A stretch of 64,000 nucleotides of DNA from the NCBI GenBank assembly GCA_002633005.1, contig NMRA01000238.1:1-64000 (forward strand). Reading direction: 5' to 3'. A model generated the notes under the pieces. The model had not been told where the DNA came from. It did no database searches and saw only the letters and a list, made by a program, of their open reading frames with translations. The position numbers and the translations under genes were made by a program. Each line of letters opens with the position of its first letter. Position 1 is the first letter of the stretch. Origin of the DNA: Phoronis australis (taxonomy: Eukaryota > Phoronida > Phoronidae). Positions 1 through 12,626 of the stretch are shown piece after piece.

Positions 1-2486
1 TAATACTGTCCATACCACTTGCTTTGGCACAATATCTTACAAACCACTGTCCAGCATTCGCTGTTTGAAAAGCAACCATGTTAGACTGAGTGAGGTAATA
101 TATGAATATGCGTCTTTTGCAGGTTTTCGGCATCTCTAAATACAGATGATAACATTTAACAACTGGACTGAAACATGGTGGCATACAGTAATGTTTGATA
201 CAAATGTTCCCACGTGAGTGAGGAGCATACAAAGGTAATGACATATCTAAGTTGTGTTAATATTGCTTTTTCGTTATGCAAGATAGGTGATTTTCAGCTT
301 TTTATGTAGGTGTCATTGTCCTTGAAGGTTGTCTTCCATCAGGAAAGTGTTTGTTCCATCAACGCTTTCATTTATAGGCCTAGGTTGTATTTAGTTGTCT
401 ATAGCAAAATGAAACAGCAACAATGTGAAGCGCGAAGAAAAAGAGAGTTTAGTAACTAGGATCGGTAGCGGTTTGGGGGCTCAGATCCCAGATCGCGGCG
501 GAATCGTGTTCCCAATTTTTTAGTCCACCGATAGATTTTCTGAACAGAAAGTCCACATCCTCAGTTCCCACAACTTTCGGGCCCCCTGTGCACATACAAT
601 CGCGCTTTGTCCAATTCCCTGAGGCAACATGTTGGGCCACCGCCCTTATGGTATCCTAGATTCGCCAATGTATAGTAAACAAAATACTTGAATGCGATGG
701 ATGATCTTGTTTGAATCTGCTGACAAATAAATTATCATTGTCAAAATGTGGAAACAGAGAATAATAGATTTTTCAATTATTTGATTTTCTTCTAGATCCA
801 ACATTCACCTACTGACAATGAATCTCGATCCTTGTTCACTTTTCAAAGCTCATTGTATATGTATTTGTCACAGGTATTATGCATGTCAACATGAAAACAA
901 TTTTGTCTGAAATGCGTATTTTTGATTGAAGAGTTTTGTATGTAGTATCATCGTGTTTGCAAAGGGATTTAAACTATTCTATTTATTTTAAACAGGTTCC
1001 AAGCAGCTTCCTGTGTTCCAGAAAGTCACGGATAAGAGGAAGAGTTCCCCTCAACTGACGCAGCACATTCAAGCTACTAAATCAAGGACACACTGGTCTC
1101 ATTGACAGCACATGTTAGTGAACATCTTTATCGCTTGCACAGGATCGGTGATAACCATTCGTGCTACTATGCACTGTCTGTAGGTCAGATTAGCCAGAGT
1201 TGGAGGACCCCATTTCATTGCTGTTACACCATTTGAAGCTGCTTGCCAATGAATCACCTTAAATGCAGCATATGTCCCTCTCAGGTCTATGTAACCTAAT
1301 CTGCCTGATAGATCAGTCTATATTTCTTTTATTAAATTGCTACTGATGCTTCTTTAATGCTTTAATGTACCGACATTGTCTGCTTGCTTTGATGTTGGGG
1401 CTTATTATTTTTATGGCATTTGATCGGTCACATTACTAGTTGCGTAACATCCTGGTGGCATAAATGAAAAGTGTTATTCCTCAGGAAGGTGGGTCAAAAT
1501 TATCTGTGTTCCAGAAAATCAGAGGACAGAAGTATCAGTTGTCATGTAATGAAACAACATGAATAACCCAAAATTTATTGTCAGGGCATAAGGTATATGT
1601 GGCACCTTACTGACAAATATCTACAAACTTTGGAATTTAACTTTCTAAAACACTACTTTAATTCATGAAAGTAGAGAGTCCTTATACATTGACTTAATAT
1701 ATCAATCTGCCATTAATTGGGTCCCTTGACCATATTTTTTATAAGATTTCGGAAAAAGGGAATACATTCATAACAAAACAGTGGAGTCGATAACATGACC
1801 AATATTCTTTTTACATAAATGTTCAAGATGAAATCTGAAAAATTGAAAAATGCCGATGTCAGACGATTGACTGTGGGTTTGTTTAAAAGGTAGCTATGCT
1901 TTGAGATTGTGCGTAGATGTAAAGTGAATATTCAAATCCAGTAATAAATTTATTATATGCTAAGCCCTAATTAGACAAGTGAAACTTGTTGTTAATTAAG
2001 TAATAAACTACAAAGAAGATTAACTACACTAGAGCCCTCTTTAAAGATTACCTCAATCAATCAACCAAAATAATCAAATATCTTATCTGCTATCTTTGGT
2101 AAGCCGGAATTTCGACAGAGAAATCACTGTCGACGAAATGCTGCCACAGACACGGACTGTTTCACGGCCTCATACTTGCTATTTTAATAGCAAGTATGAG
2201 GCTGTTAAAACAGCGTAACTTTCATTCTTCACTACAGCGAGCCAATTCCTAAGCGTTTCGGGCTCTCGAGGGAGTCGAAAAAACGATATACCCGCTTCTT
2301 CGCAGCTTCATAGTTCAGACAATCGAAAACGATGCACCGCAATACACCGGCATTCACTCTGCAGACGAACCACTGACGTCGCTGCGTCCTCAGTGGTAGT
2401 GTCGCACTTTAGATACACTGTCACCGTCAGATCCGGCATGTAACCCAAAGTCCAGTAGTTAGTCGACGGAATGCCAAGTCACTAAA
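1..2486. other. No recognised gene
   Basis: AT-rich sequence with no family I recognise. A less AT-rich minus-strand open frame (449-640, ending YVDPSY-like ...TATDPSY) with GGPKVVGTEDVDFLFRKSI is the only coding-like patch; no start, splice partner or homology could be set. A hairpin lies at 2167-2202. Confidence 0.6.
2167..2202. repeat. Perfect 17-bp inverted repeat (hairpin)
   Basis: GCCTCATACTTGCTATT at 2167-2183, spacer TT, exact complement at 2186-2202. It could extrude as a cruciform or fold in RNA. Not followed by a terminator-like run. Confidence 0.9.
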
Positions 2487-4867
2487 CAGCGGCGGATCTA
2501 CGTTTTCAGCAAGGGGGGGGGTTTAGGATTCCCGCCAAGGTCGAATCGTAGGCGCGTGGCGCCGAGCGGGGGGAGGTCGGGAGGGGGGTTAGTTTCCCCT
2601 CCAGTGTAAGATATTTTTTTGTTTTTGTAACCAAATAGTGAAATGTCCATGCATCCTGGTAAGTTTCTGGTACTTAACATGTCTCTGGAGTTTTTCTTAA
2701 GATAATTAAAAACCCTTCTAGATTTCGTCACATGAACTTGGCACATAAGTTTCGTGAAACCATATTGTGCACATCCGGGTATGAGTCACGCCACCAGCAA
2801 AAATTTTTGTTGGAACATCTGCTTACAGACATTTTTGTAGCATACGAAAAGTCATATACGAAAAAGTGTGGTGTGTATACAGGGGTTTAGACAATTTCCA
2901 AATATTCAAGAGCATAATTAAGGAGCACCAACGGGGCGTAAAAACTTGAATATCAGATGATCACGTAACAGCAGCCTCAAGTTGTTTAAGAACGAAGACC
3001 TGTACTGTACGTCCGGAAATAAACATGTGTTCTGTCTCGTTACGAGAAAAACTGGCGAAAGATGGTGCTCTCAACTCATAGTCTATTATTAAAAGCGACA
3101 ATAAATAATTGGGTATCACTTCATTAAGCTGAATCACGTTGACAACAATTGAAAAACGTCAAATCTATCAGGAAACAAATCATCTGAAAACAGTTTCACG
3201 AAACCAAAACATCCTGTGCACAGTGGTGAAAAGATACACTGGACTAGTTTGCAGAGGGACCAGATGTACACTGAGAGTACACAAAAAGCTGACCTGGTCC
3301 GTCATGAGACCAAGAGTACACCTGTGCTTATTATCCCTATAAAAATAGTCGATCTGTCGCGGGACCAAACAGTACTGGCTGGGATAAATAGTTTTACAAA
3401 GCACACTTTGGTAAAAAAATCACAAGACTAGTTCGCCGAGGGACCAGAAGTACACTGAAACTCAAATCAAGCTGGCCTGGTCCGTCGTGAGACCTAAAGT
3501 GTACTATGCAAAAAAATTTGAATTGAAAACTTCTCTCTAAAATTTAAATCCCCAGTGGTTACTCATACGTTAGTCCTATCCTTCTGTTGTCTAGACTGCC
3601 GAGGAATTTGTATATCGGATCCAATGATTTACTCGTCTTGGAACCATTCTACCCAGATATCTTCGATATTTGTTCCCAACGCTTGCACTTCGTCAACTGC
3701 TGTGTCAATGAGCTTGTAATCCTCTACAATGTCAGCATCTCGTTTCGCAGCTCAGTTGACACTAAGACCCTTGAGGTTGCCAAGTCCATTCGAAAGACTT
3801 ACATGCGCAACTAAATTTGATCCGTTCATCATGTACTACTTCAAACCTTGACGAAGCATCCCAGGACCTATTTGCATCTCTTGCAATTTTCGAAATAAAC
3901 GTCCCAATGTCTGAACGCTTGAAACCCGAAGTACTAATATCAAATAAATGCCCATGGGCATGAGCGTTTCATCGGGTGAGCCTTTCTGCGGAAATTCCCA
4001 GTATAGAAGACAGCAGTGTGCTTATTGCAGGTAGACAGACGGTAGGTGTTGAGGTCGGCACTAGGGCTCCTTAGGAGGACTATTGAACATCGCACGAGTC
4101 TTGCAAGACTTTGTTGTGAAAGAACAGCCTCCCCGCAATTTCTGGTACTGTACACTTTTCGCGAATGCGGTCACTATCTCAATGTGAGTGCCCCCTTGGT
4201 CATTCCTTGTATAGACATAACTTGTTACAGTGTCTTAAAACGGACTTGCGACCAGACCACAGCGCCCGCTACAATAGCAATTCTTCGGAAAAAGAATTTT
4301 TTCAAAAATATTACATGTACATGTACACAATATTACATGTACATGTACACTGTATGATATTGCGCAAGACAACTTTGCTATACATCAGTTACAAACGTGT
4401 GGAGTGTAATAGAATGACACGGCATGACAGATGAGGTAAAAACGTTGCACGTCAATTCGCCTGGATATCAGGGTTGCGGCACCGCAGTATTTCCCCTAAT
4501 CAAATCAAAACATATCTTAGAGTAAAGAAGCTAGTAACCTAAAGAAATCAGCTATAGAACTGCTCTTTCAGCGGTGAATCCATCTAAAACGCTTGGCTAC
4601 TTCAGAAGTGTCGACGGAAGCGCGTGCACAATAAATCCCCGCGCGTTTTGCCGATGAGCCACAAAGACTCAGCAATTCACAATACAAAAAACTATATTTT
4701 CAGAGTGATACCCCTCATTTTTTTTCCAATTTGGTTTACTTGGGGTTTACACACGCTGGCGGTGCCATTTTTGTTTTGCTTGAGACGCTTTTGTTTTTTT
4801 TTAATTTTTGGGTCCTGGCCCGAGGGGGGGGGTTAAACCCCCTGAACCCCCCGTAGATCCGCCACTG
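2487..4867. mobile_element. hAT-like DNA transposon remnant, 2.4 kb
   Basis: Bounded by 16-bp terminal inverted repeats CAGCGGCGGATCTACG (2487-2502) and its complement CGTAGATCCGCCACTG (4852-4867), each followed inward by a G-rich or C-rich run. CTAAA flanks both sides (2482-2486 and 4868-4872). CAG-start termini recall hAT, though hAT normally makes 8-bp duplications. Inside I see a diverged direct repeat (3243-3310 and 3427-3493) and a nested piece of the pogo-like family near 3945-4005, but no recognisable transposase. Confidence 0.7.
4308..4350. repeat. Tandem pair of ATATTACATGTACATGTACAC
   Basis: Two 21-bp-range copies, each with the palindrome ACATGTACATGT, inside the hAT-like element. 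Confidence 0.85.
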
Positions 4868-5848
4868 CTAAAAACATACAATAAGGTTCAAAGTCAACAC
4901 CCTGGAAACTATGAACCCGGCGTTCTGAATTGAAAACTAACTGAAGGTATGGAGTTACAGTATTCGTTGGTCTGAATGTTTGCATCTCGAAAATTCCACA
5001 ACTTTGAATGTCCACACAAGTCCGAAAGTAATTAAGTTTGAAAGTTAAATGTTCAAACTAGCTTTGAACACTGATTTCCAGCAATAGGTTCTCAGTAGGA
5101 TTTATATGCACGTGCCCGTTTTAAACTACTTCTTGGAAGCGCCAACCCCTCCTCTTTGAAAGGATCCAAATAGTGTTCGGACATGTGCACAGCGCAGTTA
5201 CATTTGTAAACGTTTTCAAATTTCTGTTTACCGCCACTACTTCTTGTTGCTCCGCTGTCGATGACATTGTAGCTTTACTTTAGGCTGTCTCATAGAACCT
5301 CCGGACTAGATTTGAAAATACTAAGCTTTCTGTCGAATATGTGAATCATTGGCGTCTTAGGGCTCCTTTAAAAACATTTTCAATTGTCACAATATTTGCC
5401 TTCGACTTGTGAACCTTCAGAGTTTCAAATTTATACTGATGAACTATGACTCGCAAGCATTTCTACTAACGGAGACCGGAATAATGAAAATACACACAAG
5501 ATATTAATTCCTATCAGCTTATTGTATGTACAAATGTTTTAGACGTCTTGTCCCAACATACTTAAGTGCTAAGTTTAGGATGACAGCTAATCGCTATAAC
5601 ACTAGGGCCTCATTGTCATCCAATTTCAATCTTCCTAAAACCAGAAACGAAACTGGAAAAAATCATTTTCTTACAGCGGGCCTTATTTATGGAACACTCT
5701 CACTTCCGATGCCAAATCTGCATCATCCTTGATAAGCTTCAAATGAATTTTAAGAAAGCAATGTGTTCTGTGTAGCAAACTTTCATTCAGTATCCCCAGA
5801 CCAGACTGTGTATGTGCATACAGATGTGTGTGTGTGTGTGCGTGTGTT

Positions 5849-5918
<70 letters not shown>

Positions 5919-7413
5919 CGTGCGTGTGTATGTGTATATTAATATGTCTTACTTTTATTAATTATTTATTGTCTGTTTTATTAAATATTAATACATTATT
6001 TAATCATGTTGTCCTAATCATATTGTCTTACTTTTAGAATCTTCTAATTATTATTTTTCAATATCTATTTTGTTTCACATTTCAGCAGTCTTTCCTTGTT
6101 AATTCCTTGTTCTTCACAGGCTGAATATTTAAATCTTGTCTATTATTTTGTTATTCTGTTAGTTTACTGCAGGGCTCCCATGGAAAGCAGTGTGAACTGA
6201 TGGAGCTGGCCGTGGTTTAGATTTACGACCAGATAATTGACCTTGCTTTTGCGACAATTCCAAAAACTTGGCGAATTTTCGGGCATGATTTTGCCTGTCT
6301 TTTAGGTATGATGAGTTTGGTCTGACTGGGAAATAACAAACTTTCAAGTTCTTTCAAAGCCCAAAAATCACGTCAATTTTGACTAAGCAAGAATTATGAC
6401 CAATTTGTGACCAATTTGATAAAGGTAAGTGATCACAAATAAAAACGTTTGTTTTGTCAGAAAACACAGCTTCCTTATATAGCCATCCACGTGCATAGTT
6501 CCACGATCAATTGCCAATTCAAATTGGGTAAATGTAAAGATATTTGACTAAAAATATTTATGAAATGCTTTAAAGGAAAATTCCTCTCACTTTGTGCTTG
6601 TTTGTCATTAAATTCATCTAAATGCCGATCATGGATTTTACTACATGTAAATGAAATGTTCAGTGACAGCCATGTTTTCTTTCATTCTCAGAATATCGTT
6701 GATGTACATTGTAATTGCCCCAAGTTCAACCATCTTTACGCTTTCCCAGTTTACAATCGATATTTGTGGGGCAAAGATGGTGGACTAACTCGAGTGACCC
6801 GCTTGGTTGTAATTAGCATGAATGGCATTTCAGAGCTATCCATTCCAGCTACTTCCCCCGCATCAAAAGTTGACATGCGCTCTTTCTCAGTATCAATTTA
6901 TTTCTGTTGTATATAATTCACAACCCGTGCTGTAGTGGTAAAATTAGAGGTAAGATGGCACCCTAACTCCACCGTCGTATCCCCTTGCCAGCACTGAACG
7001 TAACTTACTGTGCGTAGGCGCTGCGTTCAAATGACAAAAGGTGGTTGGCTTCGCCTACAGTGACGCTATTTCTGAGATATCTGTCCTGTGTTGTTTCATT
7101 TAAATAGTGCACCGTCACTTTCTCTTGTTGGTGAAACACATAATTTTCAAAATTTCAAAACCAAAAACAGGACATCTGGATCTAGGATGCAACAAAAGAC
7201 AAAGGTCGAGTTGTAAACTGGAAGACTGGGACATAGAGAAGACGTGCAAGGATATATCAAGAAGCATGGACATGTGATGTGTATCCAGTTATGAACACAA
7301 CTGGCTGAGGTATGAAAATATGTCAAAAGAGGTACACGTTACGGCTGGACGCGAGACTAAACCTCAAGAAGAGCGACATAACAGGTCCACCCAAAACCGT
7401 GAGAGTTGACAAC
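4868..7413. other. Intergenic, TG microsatellite only
   Basis: No gene recognised. A 118-codon plus-strand frame at 6560-6916 has no known motif and irregular composition. Confidence 0.6.
5826..5935. repeat. TG dinucleotide microsatellite
   Basis: About 110 bp of TG units with a few interruptions (TT, TA, CG). It creates an artificial Cys-Val open frame that is not a gene. Confidence 0.97.
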
Positions 7414-8749
7414 TACCGGGGTTTTCCGTAGATAAGCCCACCCGATGAAACGCTCATGTGCGTTTGTTTGGTGTTGCAACTTCTCGTGTCAAGTGTCCAG
7501 ATACTGGGGCGTTTATTAGAATTTCCTTTTAAAAGCCCACTTAGCGTCAACTTTTAGTCACAAAGTCAGTTTTGTGGAGCATTGTTTTAAAAACGAATGA
7601 AGTGTTGCCGAACTATGCGTTTATTAGCATACAATTTTTAAAAACAGTTTTAAATAAATATCAGCCAGAAAACCTCTTAATCTACTTGTATTCAGTCTGT
7701 GTCAGTGTTTTCATCCAGCTCCTCCTCCGAATTTCTTTCCACCTCGGAGTCGCTGAAGGTATCCCGTGACTTGCCATCCATCTCTTGGATACTTGCGTTG
7801 TACCCCATGTGTTCGCGAATCCGGGTGTTGGCCGAATACGGTAGAGACCATTTTTGCTCACCAACAGCTATCATTGCAGCAACATTGAAATGCTTTGATA
7901 ATGATTTCTTGCGGAATTTTCCGCATGGCTGAAGTTACAAATTCCAGGAGTCTCTCGTAGGATGGGGGGCTGCGACATCCTCTCGGGGGTGCAATCCTTC
8001 TCGCCATTTTCAAGCCAAAACTGATACACGAGTGAGAAACAACATGACCGCCGGACCCAAAACATGACTGCTGGTCCTCCAAATAGGACCTACTCACCAC
8101 AAGACTGGATCTACGGGATCAAATGGGACCGCCGCACCAAAAAACATGACCGCTCCACCACAAAGCAGGACCGCCGCAGACTGAACGTGACCGCCGGACA
8201 ACATGTAATTATCAATGTCATTGTGTGATACTGCGGGTTATGACGTACCGGCCAGCTGGCGGCATGAAGGCTGTCGTCAAAATTAGCTTGGTAGCAATGT
8301 GTGCCGAGCTCCATTAGACCCCGAAATTTCACACGCTTGAATTTATTTTTTCACAATACGTGGTGGGAGTATTCAAGCCGAAGTTCATAGACTCTACTAA
8401 GCGACCTTGGGTGCTATCAACTTTGCCACAAGAAGGTCTAGAAGTGTCATGCACATTAATTTTCTTGTTTGGCTGGGCAGATATTGAAAAAATTGCTCAC
8501 ACAATTAACGTTGTTAACAGGTATCAACAGCCCTTTTAAGGATTACCAATCCACCCAGAAGGACCGTTTCACTTACAAAAATACATATCGAGCATCATGC
8601 TGGTATTTACGTAGCCAAAATTATGAATTTCCGTTTACACACTCCCTTTTCCGAATAAACGCCCGGGCGTTTATTGGAGTGGCTAAATTCCTTAAAATTT
8701 TCATTTTCCGAATACACGCCCCGGGGCTTATCTACGGAAAATCCCAGTA
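7414..8749. mobile_element. Decayed pogo/Tc1-like DNA transposon
   Basis: Inverted ends TAC(C/T)GGG(G/A)TTTTCCGTAGATAAGCCC at 7414-7439 and 8724-8749 (complement), two mismatches; the outer TA may be the target duplication. The interior contains a minus-strand transposase-like fragment. AATAAACGCCCGGGCGTTTATT palindromes sit near the right end (about 8657-8680). Related pieces occur near 3945-4005 and 33285-33357. Confidence 0.65.
7692..8100 (-). pseudogene. Transposase C-terminal fragment, pogo/Tigger type
   Basis: An open stretch reads PPSYERLLEFVTSAMRKIPQ then EIIIKAFQCC, followed after a frame change by an acidic tail (SEVERNSEEELDENTDTD). Pogo-type transposases end with a helix of the form W/FVxxAWxxIPxExIxxSFxxC before an acidic tail, which this resembles. 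Catalytic residues are not seen, so it is a remnant. Confidence 0.5.
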
Positions 8750-8813
8750 TAACTATGTGAATAGACAAGTGAAACGAAAAACAAAACCGTCAATTGCAAC
8801 AATGAAAATGGCA

Positions 8814-8819
8814 TTTATT
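8814..8819 (-). terminator. Candidate polyadenylation signal for the long isoform
   Basis: AATAAA on the minus strand followed by T/GT-rich sequence. The 2 kb upstream (8.8-10.9 kb) is AT-rich with almost no open frames, as expected of a long 3' UTR. The link to Ig-J is unproven. Confidence 0.3.
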
Positions 8820-10882
8820 GAAATAAGCATCAACAAACTACAATTTGCAATATTACTCATTAAAATTAAAGCTAATGGCTGATAATGCAGAATTCACAAA
8901 GACTTGCATTATTCTTGGAACAGCTGCACCTGCCATAGCTATCTAGGCAAAAACAACAAATAAACAGTCCTGCAGTTTCAATAAAAATTGCTCATAAAAG
9001 GAATATTTTATGGTTATAACATACGTTACATAATGTAAGTTTTCTTGCTAACTTCATAAATATGGAAATACATGTACATACAGGTACAATTAACTGACAA
9101 ACGATGGCAATAAAAATCAAGAAAGCACCAGACAGCACTACCATGAGAATTGAAAATGCAATTTTTAAAACTATATTTCCTCAATGTTTATTAGTCAAAA
9201 ACAAAAAATGAATGAAGCAACTTCTGCCTGTAAACTCACAACAGTCTCTTAATATTCCTTACCATGATAGGGCTTGATTTCCATTACCAACAATAAGATC
9301 AAGACCATCAGCTACTCAAGAAAAGGCCTGGAGAAGGTCAACCCTAAAATTAGGAATTCCCTTGACTTGTGTTGCTGGTTCATTCAGGGACAATTCGGGA
9401 TGAGTTACGTACAGTGATATCTTTGAATAATTTAACATGGACAGATTAACAGCAGTGAGATCTGCCTTTAACAAGATTGTAATTCAGTCAACATGGCAAG
9501 AAACTTCATAATTGCTTATGTTTTACTTCTATCCAGATGTAGCACTTGAACTTCCTTTGACACTAATGTATATGCTAGGTATAACTTATTGCAAATAACT
9601 AACATTACACAATACTTCATGTAAAGAACTGGCCACATACACAGTAGGTTCACTTTCTCAATAGAGGCCTGGTCTCAGAGACTAACCTGTCCTCATAAAA
9701 AGCTTGCAGTGAACAAACCAGAGTTAAGTTTAAGTAATTTTAAATAAAATGACAAATTCAAAAGTCTATAGGTTCATATTGTCTGCACACAATACATGAT
9801 TACCAAATGTCTCATGTTAAACTTCAGCTAAACAAAAAACAAAGACCTGTTAACATACCTAGTTATGTTATTATGTACTCCTTTGTCACACAGAGCAGTC
9901 ATTATTGCAACACCCTGCTGACTAGATCACAACAAATCAACATTCATTGCAATTTCTTGATCTAAATTGGCTATCCATAGATTTGACAGCGAAGTAAACT
10001 TTATCAATTTTGAGCAGCAACTTCAATAGACCATTTCAAGCAACAACCCCTGTTGGAAAATTATGTTCATTCGTCCATAGTTGAGCGTCGTCATAGCAAT
10101 AATCTGAAGCAGCTGAGGTGCAATAATTCTACACTTATTTTGCAGACAATATGGCCAACAGGTGAAATTCCATTTTGTTAAATTTATTTACAAAAGTAGA
10201 GACTAAGAACATTTTAGTCTCATAGTTTGCACTGTGTAGATGTTGTAATTAAAAGCAATATATTATGCAAAAGTTCTCATTGCTTGCAAAAAGGTAATCA
10301 GCCATTGAAAAATGAAAAATGACCATTTTGATAATTGTATTTGTCAAAGTAAGTGGAGAATTATCGTAAAGACGACTTGAAAAGTAAAAATGTCTTGTCC
10401 TTGAGGTGGATCATTATATCACTGAAAAACAAAAACAATACATCAATAGAAATCTTGCAATTCAGTAACAAAAACAGGTTTGGGTTGGTCTTAAAAGATG
10501 GCTTCACGGCAATAACATTGGGTAATATTGTAAACCAAAACTGTTGATTTTTCACACTGTCTGGCTTCTGAAATAGAATACTTTGAAAAAAAAAATTAGA
10601 TTACGATCACTATGACCAAGATATATCACGATAAAAATCAGCCAAAATAGATGCGTTAAGTTTTCAGTTTTCTGGTAACAACTGATGAATGGTTTTATTA
10701 ACTCTTTGAACTGATAGAAAATTGGCTTGCCAGAGATGTCAGACAAAAGAGCACCTTCCGGCTCAGCTATTCAGCTTTACATAGGGGTAATCAAAATACA
10801 CAGGACCATCAAGCACAAAATGACAAGATTGATATCTGGATTTAGGCTTGATTTACATGAAAAGAATTCTACATTGACACTC

Positions 10883-10980
10883 TCACCAGTCGAGATTGGG
10901 TAACTTGACTGGTTTGCTTACCACAAAATCTGCCACAAAGATCAAAGACACCATGCAGTTGTAGGCATTGCCCCAGGCCG
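10883..10980 (-). CDS. Speculative terminal exon of the long isoform
   Basis: If Ig-J splices at 12851 in phase 1, an acceptor at 10981 (acatcag|CGGCC) opens a frame AAWGNAYNCMVSLIFVADFV ending in TGA at 10883-10885. The segment is less AT-rich than its surroundings. I recognise no similarity, and another frame is also open here. Confidence 0.15.
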
Positions 10981-11374
10981 CTGATGTAATCATTCTCTAG
11001 ATAATCAGACCCATCATAAACACAGCGGAGTGACGATGGTATTTTCAACTTTTCAGTTTGGAAGTTTTTAAATAGAATATTTAAATAGTTTGTGAAAAGT
11101 ACACGTGATCAAGTTTTTGAAATTTGGAAAGCGGACAAGAAATGCAACTTTTACAACCTAAAGTGTTTGTGTTAAGTTGTCATATGATGTTCCTCGTTAA
11201 TTATGAGGGGTGTGCAATACAGTTGGGCAATTACCAAACCACCAGGCACCACTTGGATTTTGAGGTAAGCCAAGTGTTATCGTACAATTCTTGGCATGAG
11301 AAATTGTTGTCTTCTGGAGTTAAAAGCAAATGGGAGATTTTTAAATACTTTGTTGAAAAGTGATCAACATTGCC

Positions 11375-11520
11375 ATCTTGAGCAAATTACCCATACATGT
11401 GAGTGTCCCATGTCTTGAGCTCAAAAGAAACCCCTATGGGCGGTCTTATCTTGAGCACATTACCCATACATGTGAGTGTCCCATGCCTTGTGCTCAAAAG
11501 AAACCCCTATGGGGGCACTC
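11375..11520. repeat. 73-bp direct duplication
   Basis: Two adjacent copies starting ATCTTGAGCA at 11375 and 11448, ending at AACCCCTATGGG; just left of the Harbinger-like element. Confidence 0.9.
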
Positions 11521-11556
11521 TTCCTTAGTGAGCACTCTTTTGAAAATTCCCAGTAA

Positions 11557-12372
11557 GGGCTGTTCCAGTAAAATCCGTGTGGGAGGGGGGGACGGCAGTA
11601 GAAATAAAAATTCATGGGTGGTGGTCTTCAGAAAAAAACTCAAATTATAGGTGGTCGTTCCTGTAAGAAGTGATGCATTAAAAATGGGTGGTATTTTTTG
11701 ACCTGTTAATGTCGATAGGTTGGTTACTTCAGCCCTAAAAACTCAAAAATAAATGCAATTGTCCTAACTTATCCAAATACAAAAAAGCCCATATTGCCAG
11801 TGAACAGAGTGCAATATGTTCACTAAGCCATTAATCAAGTCATGGGCAACTCGATTTGAGCCAACTGTTTGTCTGCAGTCCTATTGAATTGAAAAGTTAT
11901 GCAACACTGAACTGGTGTTAACACATATAAGAAAATTGATGATTTTTAAATAAAAAGTATGAGGAGTAAGATAAACAAGTTCCAATATTCACTTGACATA
12001 GAAGTATAGAAGAGTTCGTGGAGACAGTTTGAGATTCATAGATCCTTATAAATGAAAAAATGTTCATTGAAATTATAGACACATGGTGAACAGAGACACC
12101 TGGTGGCTGCCAAAAGTATTGCTCACAGGCTACTTTAGTTTTTGACAATATTGGACAAGACAACTAGTTCTTGTCTGTCAGTCATCTAAGTTTTTAACAG
12201 GTCCTCTTGGAGGCAATTTGTTTGCAAGTGTTGGATTTTATATTTTAACCTATTAAAAATAATTAAAAAATTATGGGTCATGGGTTGGAGAAATAAATGA
12301 AAAATACGGGCGGTGGGTATGAAATAAAAGTGCCTTCCCCCCCCTCCCATACAGATTTTGCTGGAACAGCCC
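11557..12372. mobile_element. PIF/Harbinger-like non-autonomous element, 816 bp
   Basis: Terminal inverted repeats of about 36 bp: GGGCTGTTCCAGTAAAATCC at 11557 and its complement ending at 12372, each running into a G/C tract. TAA is duplicated at both sides (11554-11556 and 12373-12375). A 3-bp TWA target site is typical of PIF/Harbinger. No transposase inside. Confidence 0.75.
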
Positions 12373-12626
12373 TAAGCTGTTTTACCTCATGAATAAGGGC
12401 TGTTTTTCCAAGAGGTCACACTTTTGGAATGAGGAAGGCAGAGATTACCCAACATGACATGGAGAGTGAAGCTACATTCAAAGGCCTTTCCCACTGTCTC
12501 TGAAGCTTTGGTCAATGGGATCGCTTAACTTTGGTCTTGAATCGAAGTTAACAGCGCAAGTTAACTCCCAATTAAAGCGTCGACGCTTCGCCACAATGGC
12601 AACACTTAACTTCGATGCCATTCCAG

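Larger units (their letters stand above)
8820..11553. other. AT-rich stretch, possible 3' UTR of the long isoform
   Basis: Almost no open frames from 8.9 to 10.3 kb. Lies downstream of Ig-J on the minus strand and upstream of an AATAAA. Contains the speculative exon 10883-10980 and the duplication at 11375. Confidence 0.4.

Noticed and set aside
5828-6037. Open frame rich in Cys-Val
   Set aside because: Translation of the TG microsatellite.
6560-6916. 118-codon plus-strand frame
   Set aside because: No motif, no splice or promoter context; length is possible by chance.
8469-8882. 137-codon plus-strand frame
   Set aside because: Runs across the pogo-like terminus and AT-rich sequence; no family resemblance.
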